Positions 1-7,236 of a stretch of DNA of 14,008 nucleotides are shown here, piece by piece; position 1 is the first letter of the stretch, and each line of letters opens with the position of its first letter. The notes under the pieces are model-generated. The model saw only the letters and a program-made list of their open reading frames with translations, was not told the origin of the DNA and did not search any database. Position numbers and translations under genes: made by a program. Source of the DNA: CAZBGL01 sp964491375 (GTDB lineage: Bacteria; Desulfobacterota; Deferrisomatia; Deferrisomatales; Deferrisomataceae); assembly GCA_964491375.1 (NCBI GenBank), contig CAZBGL010000225.1:1-14008 (forward strand). The letters are read 5' to 3'.

Positions 1-2
1 AG

Positions 3-1136
3 GCCGAGGGCCTGGAGGCCGCCCTCGTGGGGCAGAACGTGGATCGGTACTATCTGTCGGGTTCCATGCAGGGCGGGTGGGTGGTGGTGCCACGCCGGGG
101 TGAGCCGGTGTTCCTGGTCCGGCGCGACCGCGGGCGCGCCCGCGTCGAAAGCCGTATCCCCGTGCGGGATCTTGCGAGCCTCCGGGAGCTCTCCCGCCGG
201 GTCGAAGAGGCCTTGGGAGGGCTCCCCTCGCCCCTGGGCCTGGAGCTCGACGTGCTGCCGGTGGCCCAGTTTCGCCGCATCGAGGCCCTGTTTCCCGGGG
301 TGGAGATCCGGAACGTGTCCCCCCTGATCCAGGCGGTGCGCTCGATCAAGAGCCCCTGGGAACTCGCGGCCATTGCCGAAGCGGCCCGAGTGGTGGCCGA
401 TGCCGTGGAGGTGGTGCCCGGGGTGCTCCGGCCCGGCATCACCGAGCTGGAACTGGCGGCCCGCGTGGAATACGAACTCCGGCGAAGGGGCCATGGCGGG
501 TTTCTCCGGATGCGGGGGTTCAACCAAGAGATCTTCTACGGCCACGTCATGGCCGGCCCCACGGCCGCGGAGCCCTCGTTCCTGGATGCTCCCACCGGAG
601 GCCGGGGTCAGGGGCCGGCCCTCCCCCAGGGTTCCAGCCGGCGGTCCATCGGCGTGGGCGAACCCGTGGTGGTGGATCTGGTGGGCAACCACGGCGGGTA
701 TCTCTGCGACCAGACCCGGGTGTTCTCCATCGGGCCGCTCCCGGCCGAGCTGAGGCGGGCCTTTGACGAGGCGCGCCGCATCGAGGACGCGGTGGCGGCC
801 GAGGCGCGGCCTGGGGTGGAGGCCGGCCGCCTGTTCGACCTGGCGCGGGAGATGGCGGACCGATCCCCCTTCGGGTCCTGCTTCCTGGGACACTCCGAGC
901 CCGTGCAGTTCGTGGGCCACGGCATCGGGCTCGAGGTGGACGAGCCGCCGTTTCTGGCCCGGGGGGCCCGGACGAGGCTGGAGGAGGGCATGGTGTTCGC
1001 CCTGGAACCCAAGTTCGTCTTCCCGGGTGCGGGCGTGGTGGGGATCGAGAACACCTACCGGGTGGTCCGGGACGGGGTGGAGCGGATCACCCATTCACCG
1101 CCGGAGGCGCGAGAGGTGCCCCAACGGGTGCGCTGA
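3..1136 (+). CDS. M24 family metallopeptidase (Xaa-Pro aminopeptidase type), 5' end outside window
   Basis: Probable dinuclear-metal aminopeptidase that removes an N-terminal residue preceding proline; expected to be cytoplasmic, as no signal sequence is visible. The frame is open from base 3, and the visible N-terminus (GLEAALVGQNVDRYYLSGS) matches the early part of the creatinase/prolidase N-terminal domain, so only a short piece is missing upstream. The GTG at 27 is internal to this homology and is not the likely start. The C-terminal pita-bread domain shows all five metal ligands in the M24 order: Asp (675-677), Asp (708-710) ten residues later in the VVDLVGNHGGYLCDQTR segment, His (918-920) in VGHGIGLEVDEPP, Glu (1005-1007) in ALEPK and Glu (1047-1049) in GIENTY. 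An FYGHVMAGP segment near 534-560 matches the upstream histidine region. Exact substrate preference cannot be told. It ends 71 nt before the next gene and may or may not be cotranscribed with it. Confidence 0.9.
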   Translation, partial: AEGLEAALVGQNVDRYYLSGSMQGGWVVVPRRGEPVFLVRRDRGRARVESRIPVRDLASLRELSRRVEEALGGLPSPLGLELDVLPVAQFRRIEALFPGVEIRNVSPLIQAVRSIKSPWELAAIAEAARVVADAVEVVPGVLRPGITELELAARVEYELRRRGHGGFLRMRGFNQEIFYGHVMAGPTAAEPSFLDAPTGGRGQGPALPQGSSRRSIGVGEPVVVDLVGNHGGYLCDQTRVFSIGPLPAELRRAFDEARRIEDAVAAEARPGVEAGRLFDLAREMADRSPFGSCFLGHSEPVQFVGHGIGLEVDEPPFLARGARTRLEEGMVFALEPKFVFPGAGVVGIENTYRVVRDGVERITHSPPEAREVPQRVR

Positions 1137-1197
1137 ACGCCCGGTACGGGGTCTCCGGGTGGCCGCACGCGCGCAACCCCCCGGCGTCATGAATCAC

Positions 1198-1203
1198 GGA
1201 GGT
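1198..1203 (+). promoter_or_regulatory. Shine-Dalgarno of the 77-aa membrane protein
   Basis: GGAGGT lies 4 nt before the ATG at 1208. The spacing is short but the match is good, and it supports that start for the small gene. Confidence 0.6.
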
Positions 1204-1207
1204 CGCC

Positions 1208-1441
1208 ATGAAGGGCGGGTGGACGCGGGCCAGACTCCAGCAGTGGTGGTGGATCGGGTTCGTCCTGGGAATCCTGATGATCAACTATCCCTTCCTCACG
1301 ATCTTCGACCGACCCGTGCTCGTGGGCGGCTACCCGGTCCTGTTCCTGTACTTCGTGCTGGGGTGGGCGGCCAGCATCGGCGCCATCGCGCTCTACGCCT
1401 GGGCCCTGAAGCGCACGCCGCCCCCGGAGGATGGATCGTAG
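1208..1441 (+). CDS. Small two-helix membrane protein, companion of the SLC5-kinase fusion
   Basis: 77 residues. An N-terminal basic segment (KGGWTRAR) is followed by a first hydrophobic helix, about residues 14-30 (WWWIGFVLGILMINYPF), and a second, about 42-65 (PVLFLYFVLGWAASIGAIALYAW), with a short polar C-terminal tail. The stop TAG (1439-1441) abuts the ATG of the transporter-kinase gene with no gap, so translation of the two is probably coupled. Small two-helix proteins are found directly upstream of SLC5-type transporters and of CbrA-type sensor kinases (in Pseudomonas the equivalent position is called CbrX). Position and topology fit such a companion, but I recognise no specific family from the residues alone. 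A role as a small subunit or stabiliser of the transporter domain is inference. Its ATG has a GGAGGT 4 nt upstream. Confidence 0.8.
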   Translation: MKGGWTRARLQQWWWIGFVLGILMINYPFLTIFDRPVLVGGYPVLFLYFVLGWAASIGAIALYAWALKRTPPPEDGS

Positions 1442-4400
1442 ATGCCCCTTTCGCCGGGCGTGGTGGCCACGATCGCGTTCGGATACCTGTTCTTCCTGTT
1501 CGGGGTGGCCTACTGGGCCGAGCGGCGGAAGGATCGGGGCCGGAGCATCATCGCCAACCCGTACGTGTACGCCCTGTCCACGGCGGTGTACTGCACCTCC
1601 TGGACGTTCTACGGCAGCGTGGGCAAGGCCTCCCTGACCGGCTTCCAGTTCCTGGCCATCTATCTGGGCCCCACGCTCATTGCGTTCTCCTGGTGGAGCA
1701 CGCTGCGGAAGATGGTCCGGGTGGCCCGGCGGAATCACATCACCTCGCTTTCGGACTTCATCGCCTCGCGTTACGGCAAGAGCGGCAAGTTGGGCGCCCT
1801 GGTCACGGTCATGGTGATCGTGGGCATCACGCCGTATGTCGGGCTCCAGCTCAAGGCCGTGTCGAGCACGTTCGAGATCCTCACCCAGGTCACGGCGGAT
1901 GCCCCCTTGCGGATCGTCTCGGATCCCAAGTGGTTCGTGCACGACACCGCGTTCGCCGTGGCCCTGGTGCTCGGCGTGTTCGGCGGCATGTTCGGTGCCC
2001 GGAGGCTGGACCCCTCGGAGCGACACGAGGGCATGGTGGCCGCCATCGCCCTCGAGAGCGTGGTCAAGCTCGTGGCCCTACTCGTGGTGGGGGTGTTCGT
2101 CACGTGGGGCCTGTTCGACGGGTTCGCCGACATCTTCCGGCGAATCGCCGATCACCCCTTTTACGGGGATCTGATCGCGTTCGGGGCGAACCCACGGCGT
2201 TCGTATTTCACTTGGTTCTCGTTCCTGGTGATGTCGTCCCTGGCGGTGATGCTCCTGCCGAGGCAGTTCCACGTGATGGTGGTGGAGAACTGCGACGAAG
2301 GGCACATCCGCCAGGCCATGTGGCTGTTCCCGCTGTACCTGTTCCTGATCAATCTGTTCGTGGCTCCGATCGCGTTCGGAGGGCTCCTGGTGTTCCAGAG
2401 CCCCACCCTGGCCGACACGTTCGTGCTGCGGATTCCCCTGCGCACCAACCACTCGTTCATCGCCATGGTGGCATTCCTGGGAGGGCTGTCGGCGGCCACC
2501 GGCATGGTGGTGGTCTCCTCGGTGGCCATCTCCACCATGGCGCTGGACAACCTCGTGGTACCCCTGTTGCTGCGCACCGGTCAGGACCGCAACCTGGCCC
2601 CCCTGCTTCTGCACCTGAAGCGCGCCGGCATCATGGGGGTGATCCTTCTCGGTTACGGATACTACCGGCTCCTGGGGGGGCGGTTCATGCTGGTGGACAT
2701 CGGGCTGCTGTCGTTCGGGGCCGCGGCCCAGCTCGCTCCGGCTGTTTTCGGCGGCCTATACTGGCGGCAGGCCACGGGCCGGGGGGCGGCCGCGGGGCTC
2801 CTGGGGGGCTTCTGCGCGTGGATCTACCTGTTCCTGGTCCCCTCCTTGTGCAAGGCGGGCTGGCTGCCCATGTCCATCCTGCGCGAGGGGCCCTTCGGGG
2901 CGGGGCTCCTGCGGCCCGACGCCCTGTTCGGGCTGGAGGGCCTCGACGTGTGGTCCCATGGGCTGTTCTGGTCCATGCTGATCAACGCGGGGCTCTTCTT
3001 TTCGGTGAGCCTGCTCACCCGCCCCTCGCGAGAGGAGAGCGAACAGATCCCGCGGTTCGTGGACGCGCTCAGGCCCGTGGCCACGGTCCGCCTGGACCTG
3101 CGCATGGCCCGGGCGCCGTCGGTAGGGGAGTTCGAGGACCTGCTGGCCAAGTTCCTGGGCCGCGAAAAGGCGCGGCAGCGCATGGAGGAGTTCTTCCGGG
3201 GGCGGTACGAGCGCGACGCCGTGCTCTCGGACGACCGCATGCTCGCCCTGCAGGGATTCGTGGAGCGTTCGCTGGCCGGTGCGGTGGGGCCCGTGGCCGC
3301 CAGCCAGGTGGTGCGCCGGTACCTGGATCTCAAGGGCACCACCCTGGAGGAGATCTTCGACGTGTTCGGCCGCGTATCGATCAGCTTGGAGGAGAGCCGT
3401 GAGGAACTCCAGGCACGGGTACGGGAACTGGCCGTGTTGTTCGAGGCGTCCAAGCGGGTGGCTGCCACGCTGGACGAGGACGAAGCGGTCCGGAGCGTGC
3501 TGGAACTGGTGGGGAGCGAGTTCGGGCTGGACTGCCGGGGGGTGTTCCTGCTGGAGGGCGGGAAGCTCCGGCCCAAGATGAGCGAAGGGTTTTCCGCGGG
3601 ATACCTCGAAGCGGTGGAGCGGGGGATCGATCGGCCCTCGTATCTGGGCCGGGCCCTGGCCGAGCGCTCCACCGTGTTCCTTTCGGACGCTGCGCTCGCG
3701 GGGAAGCCCCTCCCCCTGGAGGTGGCCTGGAACCCCGGCCTGCGCTCCTTCATCGCAACGCCCATCGTGCAGGAAAACCAGGTGATCGGGCTCCTTGCGG
3801 CCGGCAGCACCCAGCGCAAGGGATTCTTCCCCCAGAAGTTCGTGGAGGCGTTCGAGGCCCTGGCCAGCGAACTGGCGCTGGCCATCGCGAACGCGCGCCT
3901 GTACAGCGAAATCCGGGAACTCAACCGGACCCTGGAGCAGAAGGTCCAGGAGCGCACCCGGGAGCTCGAGGAGGCCAACCGGAACCTCAAGGAACTGGAC
4001 CGGCTGAAGAGCGAGTTCCTGGCCAACATGAGCCACGAGCTGCGCACCCCGATGAACTCGATCCTGGGCTATACCCAGCTCGTGCTCGACGGCGTGGACG
4101 GGCCGGTCACCGAGGAGCAGCGCAAGAGCCTGGAGCGGGTCGAGAAGAACGCCCGGCACCTGCTCAAGCTGATCAACGACATCCTGGACCTGTCCAAGAT
4201 CGAGGCGGGCCGTATGGAGCTGGACCTCCACGAGTTCGACCTGGGATCCCTTGCCCAGGAGGTGATGGAGGACCAGCGTACCCTGGCCGAGCCCAAGGGG
4301 CTGACGTGCGGGGTCGAACTCGGCCCGGGCGATCTTCGGGTCCGCGCGGATCCCAACAAGATCCGGGAGGTGTTGAACAACCTTGTGAACAATGCTATCA

Positions 4401-4705
4401 AGTTCACCGAACGGGGGGGGGTGACGGTCCGCGTATGGGCCGAGGCCCGGGCGGACCGGCCCGGCGTGGTCGTCGCCGTGGAGGACACGGGCGTCGGGAT
4501 TCCCCCCGAGCACCTGGACGACATTTTCGAGGCGTTCAAGCAGCTCAACGGCTCCACCACGCGCACCCACGGCGGGACCGGCCTGGGACTGAGCATCGCA
4601 CGCAGGCTGGTGGAACTCCACGACGGGACGATCCGGGTGGAAAGCCGGCTGGGCGAGGGGAGCCGGTTCACGGTGTGGCTGCCCCGGGAGGGTCCGTGTC
4701 TGTAA
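1442..4705 (+). CDS. SLC5-like transporter domain fused to GAF and sensor histidine kinase (CbrA-like)
   Basis: 1087 aa. Residues about 1-525 form a multi-helix sodium:solute symporter-like domain, with the YALSTAVYCTSWTFYGSVG segment typical of CbrA-type sensors and a GGLSAATGMVVVSSVAIS helix; Ser359-Ser360 may correspond to the family's sodium-site serines (inference). A helical cytoplasmic linker (about 540-655) leads to a GAF domain (about 664-815), a coiled coil (about 820-855) and the kinase core. The core has an H-box MSHELRTPMNSILGY with phosphoacceptor His865, an N-box LNNLVNNAIKF (Asn983/984), a G1 box VEDTGVGIP (Asp1015) and a G2 box GGTGLGLS (from Gly1044). There is no attached receiver. 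It presumably senses or transports a solute at the inner membrane and passes phosphate to a receiver, with the two receivers just downstream as obvious candidates. Family members in Pseudomonas control carbon/nitrogen balance; the ligand here is unknown. The ATG directly follows the previous stop, with GGAGG at 1426-1430. Confidence 0.93.
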   Translation: MPLSPGVVATIAFGYLFFLFGVAYWAERRKDRGRSIIANPYVYALSTAVYCTSWTFYGSVGKASLTGFQFLAIYLGPTLIAFSWWSTLRKMVRVARRNHITSLSDFIASRYGKSGKLGALVTVMVIVGITPYVGLQLKAVSSTFEILTQVTADAPLRIVSDPKWFVHDTAFAVALVLGVFGGMFGARRLDPSERHEGMVAAIALESVVKLVALLVVGVFVTWGLFDGFADIFRRIADHPFYGDLIAFGANPRRSYFTWFSFLVMSSLAVMLLPRQFHVMVVENCDEGHIRQAMWLFPLYLFLINLFVAPIAFGGLLVFQSPTLADTFVLRIPLRTNHSFIAMVAFLGGLSAATGMVVVSSVAISTMALDNLVVPLLLRTGQDRNLAPLLLHLKRAGIMGVILLGYGYYRLLGGRFMLVDIGLLSFGAAAQLAPAVFGGLYWRQATGRGAAAGLLGGFCAWIYLFLVPSLCKAGWLPMSILREGPFGAGLLRPDALFGLEGLDVWSHGLFWSMLINAGLFFSVSLLTRPSREESEQIPRFVDALRPVATVRLDLRMARAPSVGEFEDLLAKFLGREKARQRMEEFFRGRYERDAVLSDDRMLALQGFVERSLAGAVGPVAASQVVRRYLDLKGTTLEEIFDVFGRVSISLEESREELQARVRELAVLFEASKRVAATLDEDEAVRSVLELVGSEFGLDCRGVFLLEGGKLRPKMSEGFSAGYLEAVERGIDRPSYLGRALAERSTVFLSDAALAGKPLPLEVAWNPGLRSFIATPIVQENQVIGLLAAGSTQRKGFFPQKFVEAFEALASELALAIANARLYSEIRELNRTLEQKVQERTRELEEANRNLKELDRLKSEFLANMSHELRTPMNSILGYTQLVLDGVDGPVTEEQRKSLERVEKNARHLLKLINDILDLSKIEAGRMELDLHEFDLGSLAQEVMEDQRTLAEPKGLTCGVELGPGDLRVRADPNKIREVLNNLVNNAIKFTERGGVTVRVWAEARADRPGVVVAVEDTGVGIPPEHLDDIFEAFKQLNGSTTRTHGGTGLGLSIARRLVELHDGTIRVESRLGEGSRFTVWLPREGPCL

Positions 4706-4877
4706 GGGGTCCTTCTGGGAAACCGGGCAGGGGTGATCGCAGGGTCGAAGTGGACGGCCTCTGCCGGGCGTGTTTGCGGTTTGCCCAGTCCCTTCTCCCG
4801 GGTGCGGGGTGGAAGAAGCACGCCGCCGGACCAACCGGGCCGCCAGCGGCGGCCGCAGAATCGACACGGGTGGGCCA
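4706..4877 (+). other. 172-nt spacer inside the signalling block
   Basis: The spacer lies between the transporter-kinase stop and the chosen receiver start. One frame stays open through part of it, but its residues look non-coding. I see no terminator with a T-tract and no riboswitch consensus I can recognise. Near 4849-4860 a GGCCGC segment faces GCGGCC, which could form a small hairpin just before the receiver gene. Confidence 0.4.
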
Positions 4878-5258
4878 GTGGGCGCTCGCATACTGGTGGT
4901 GGAGGACAACCGGGACAACCGGGAACTGGTGGTCAAGGTGCTCGCGCGCAAGGGTTACGATGTGGCCGAGGCCGAGACCGCCGAGGAGGCCCTGGCCCTG
5001 GCTGCGGCCGATCCCCCGGACCTGATCCTCATGGACCTCAACCTGGCCGGCATGAGCGGCTTCGAGGCCACGCGCCGGCTCAAGGCGGACCCGCGCCTGA
5101 GGCGGGTGCCCGTGGTGGCCGTGACCGCGTACGCCATGGTGGGCGACCGGGAGCGGGCCCTCGAGGCCGGGTGCGACGGCTACATTCCCAAGCCCGTGGA
5201 CGTCCGGCGCCTTCCCGAACAGGTCTCCCGTTTTCTCGAGGGAAAGGGGTCTGCGTGA
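4878..5258 (+). CDS. Single-domain response regulator (stand-alone receiver, CheY/DivK type)
   Basis: 126 aa from the GTG at 4878, which places the receiver's first strand (ARILVVEDN) at the N-terminus as is usual. The frame is open further upstream to a GTG at 4770, but the extra 36 residues are low-complexity and have no family resemblance. The receiver is complete: an acidic pair in VVEDN, phosphoacceptor Asp53 in LILMDLNLAGMSG, the conserved Thr/Ala region VVAVTAYA, and Lys105 in YIPKPVD. The protein ends with the domain, so it has no output module and must act by protein-protein contact or as a phosphorelay shuttle. The Shine-Dalgarno is weak. The stop overlaps the start of the next gene by 4 bp (GTGA), so the two are translationally linked. 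Its likely phosphodonor is the transporter-kinase encoded 172 nt upstream. Confidence 0.88.
   Translation: MGARILVVEDNRDNRELVVKVLARKGYDVAEAETAEEALALAAADPPDLILMDLNLAGMSGFEATRRLKADPRLRRVPVVAVTAYAMVGDRERALEAGCDGYIPKPVDVRRLPEQVSRFLEGKGSA
5243..5249 (+). promoter_or_regulatory. Shine-Dalgarno deciding the start of the receiver-kinase gene
   Basis: An AAAGGGG purine run ends 5 nt before the GTG at 5255. It lies inside the end of the preceding gene and supports the GTGA overlap start over any of the upstream in-frame alternatives. Confidence 0.5.
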
Positions 5259-6328
5259 CCACGCCGCCCAAGATCCTGGTGGTGGACGACAACGTCGACA
5301 ACGTGGAGCTCCTCACCAAGCGCCTCCGGGCCGCAGGATACCGGACGTGCGAGGCGTTCGACGGCGAACAGGCCCTCAAGAAGATCGCCTCCGAGGACCC
5401 GGACCTGGTGATCCTGGACGTGATGATGCCCAAGCTCGACGGTTACGAGGTGTGCCGCCGCCTCAAGACCGCCGAACGCACCCGGATGCTGCCCGTGCTC
5501 ATGCTCACCGCAAAAAGGGAGGTCCCCGACAAGATCAAGGGACTCGACACGGGCGCGGACGACTACATCACCAAGCCCTTCAATCCCCAGGAGCTCATGG
5601 CCCGCGTGCGGAGCCTGCTGGCCCGCCGCAGTGCCGAGGAGCGCCGCTTCACCGAGGAGCGCCTGGACGCCCTGGGCCAGATGGCCGAGGGTGTGGCACA
5701 CGAGGTCCGCAACCCGATGGTGGCCATCGGCGGGTTCGCCCGGCGCATCCGCGACCGGCTGCCCGAGGACAGCCCCCTGCGGGAGTACGCGGACCGGATC
5801 CTCAAGGAAGTCCGTCGGCTCGAGAGCATGGTGGAGGAGATCGTCCGGTTCAAGACCCTGATGATCTCCCCTTACGAGGCCGTGGACCTGCGGGCCGTGG
5901 CCGACCGGGTGATCGAGGCCCACCGCAGGGAACTGGAGGAAGGGCGCTTGACGGTGGAGCGCCGCTACGGGGACGTGCCCGACATCCAGGGGGACCCGGG
6001 CAACCTGGAGTTGGCCTTGGGAAACCTTCTCAAGAACGCGATCGAGGCCACGCCCCAGGGGGGCAGGATCACCATCGCGCTGGAACCCGCCGGGGACGAC
6101 CACGTGCGCCTGGAGGTGAGCGACACCGGCCGGGGCATCCCCAAGAGCGAGGTGGCCAGCGTGTTCGACCCGTTCTACACCACCAAGATGTCCGGGGCGG
6201 GCATGGGACTCACCACGGTTCACCGCATCGTGACCCGCCACGGCGGCGAGATCGAGATCCAGAGCCAGCCGGGCCGGGGCACCTCGGTCATCGTGGTGCT
6301 GCCCCTCAGACAGCCCAATCCCATCTAG
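5255..6328 (+). CDS. Response regulator with C-terminal histidine kinase core (REC-HisKA-HATPase)
   Basis: 357 aa from the GTG at 5255. The receiver comes first (about residues 6-120): VVDDN, phosphoacceptor Asp55 in LVILDVMMPKLDG, and Lys in YITKPFNP. A short linker leads to a compact kinase core: H-box EGVAHEVRNPMVAIGGF with His149, N-box GNLLKNAIEATP, G1 box VSDTGRGIP, an FDPFYTTK segment and a G2-like segment GAGMGLTTVHRI. The NAIEATP and FDPFYTTK features are those of NtrB/ZraS-like kinases. No transmembrane or DNA-binding segment is present, so it is a soluble protein whose kinase activity is probably set by phosphorylation of its own receiver. This makes it a plausible second stage of a relay fed by the transporter-kinase. 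The next partner is not in the window. The start overlaps the previous stop by 4 bp; xerD begins 4 nt after its stop. Confidence 0.92.
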   Translation: MTTPPKILVVDDNVDNVELLTKRLRAAGYRTCEAFDGEQALKKIASEDPDLVILDVMMPKLDGYEVCRRLKTAERTRMLPVLMLTAKREVPDKIKGLDTGADDYITKPFNPQELMARVRSLLARRSAEERRFTEERLDALGQMAEGVAHEVRNPMVAIGGFARRIRDRLPEDSPLREYADRILKEVRRLESMVEEIVRFKTLMISPYEAVDLRAVADRVIEAHRRELEEGRLTVERRYGDVPDIQGDPGNLELALGNLLKNAIEATPQGGRITIALEPAGDDHVRLEVSDTGRGIPKSEVASVFDPFYTTKMSGAGMGLTTVHRIVTRHGGEIEIQSQPGRGTSVIVVLPLRQPNPI

Positions 6329-6332
6329 CGCG

Positions 6333-7235
6333 ATGCCGCCCCCAGAACGGCCGGACCCCCGGATCGACGCGTTCCTGGAGCATCTTCTGGTGGAGCGGGG
6401 CCTGTCGCCCCACACGGTGGAGGCCTATGCCCGGGACCTCGAACGGTTCCGGGCGTTCCTGTCCGGCCGGGGCACCGACGTGGGGTCGGCCACGGGCCGG
6501 GACGTGGTGGCGTTCCTGAAGGCCGAGAAGAAACGGGGCCTTTCCTCCCGAACCCTGGCCCGCCGCGTGTCGGCCCTGCGGGGCCTCTACCGGTTCCTGG
6601 AGCGCGAGGGCCTGGCGGCATCGAACCCGGTGGTCCGGCTCGATACCCCCCGGGTATGGCGCACGCTGCCGCGGACCCTCACCCGGGACGAAGTCGGTTC
6701 CCTGGTGGAAGCGCCCTCGGACGGGGATCCCCGGTCCCTCAGGGATCGGGCCCTCCTGGAGGTGTTGTACGGGACGGGGCTGCGGGTCTCCGAGGTGTGC
6801 GGGCTCACCTTCGACCAAGTGGTCCTGGAGGTGGGTTATGTCCGCACCGTGGGCAAGGGCTCCAAGGAGCGGGTGGTCCCCCTGGGGGACCGGGCGCGGG
6901 AAGCCCTGGAGGCGTACCTGGAGCACGGCCGTCCCATCCTGGCGCGCGGCCGGCGGAGCCCCTACGTGTTCCTGAACCGGTCCGGGAAGCGGCTGTCCCG
7001 GCAGAGCGTCTGGAAGATCGTGAAGGCCTGGTCCAGGCGGGCCGGCGTGTCGGCCGATGCGAGCCCCCACACCCTCCGCCACTCCTTTGCCACCCACCTC
7101 CTCGAGGGCGGGGCCGACCTGCGCAGCGTCCAGATGATGCTGGGCCACGCGGACCTCGCCACCACCCAGATCTACACGCACGTGACCCGGGAGCGGCTAC
7201 GGGATCTCGTGCGGCGCCACCACCCGCGGGGCTGA
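6333..7235 (+). CDS. xerD: Tyrosine recombinase XerD
   Basis: 300 aa, the usual XerC/XerD length. It has an N-terminal SAM-like DNA-binding domain (about residues 8-95, beginning with FLEHLLVERGLSPHTVEAYARDL) and a C-terminal catalytic domain with the full active site: Arg151 (GTGLRVSE), Lys175 (GKGSKERVVPL), His246 and Arg249 (PHTLRHSFATHLLEGG), His272 (LGHADLATTQ) and nucleophile Tyr281 (IYTHV). The long near-canonical stretch HLLEGGADLRSVQMMLGHAD and the ending TRERLRDLVRRHHP favour XerD over XerC or a phage integrase. With XerC and FtsK it resolves chromosome dimers at dif; no dif-like site was seen here. The ATG lies 4 nt after the preceding stop without an obvious Shine-Dalgarno, and the next gene begins 1 nt after its stop, so it sits in a run of closely packed genes. 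Confidence 0.93.
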   Translation: MPPPERPDPRIDAFLEHLLVERGLSPHTVEAYARDLERFRAFLSGRGTDVGSATGRDVVAFLKAEKKRGLSSRTLARRVSALRGLYRFLEREGLAASNPVVRLDTPRVWRTLPRTLTRDEVGSLVEAPSDGDPRSLRDRALLEVLYGTGLRVSEVCGLTFDQVVLEVGYVRTVGKGSKERVVPLGDRAREALEAYLEHGRPILARGRRSPYVFLNRSGKRLSRQSVWKIVKAWSRRAGVSADASPHTLRHSFATHLLEGGADLRSVQMMLGHADLATTQIYTHVTRERLRDLVRRHHPRG

Positions 7236-7236
7236 C

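Noticed and set aside
763..3402. 879-residue open frame on the + strand overlapping the M24 peptidase and the transporter-kinase
   Set aside because: It is a shadow frame of high-GC genes: low-complexity Gly/Arg/Pro composition and no domain, while the other frame shows intact families.
4706..4877. Riboswitch before the receiver gene
   Set aside because: No recognisable conserved core (c-di-GMP, cobalamin or similar); only a small GGCCGC/GCGGCC hairpin.
2756..4951. 731-residue open frame on the - strand opposite the sensor kinase
   Set aside because: It runs antisense to a well-supported kinase with all its motifs, and its composition is that of a GC-rich antisense frame.
6333..7235. Phage or integron integrase instead of XerD
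   Set aside because: Length, near-canonical XerD segments and housekeeping neighbours, with no attachment site or phage gene nearby.
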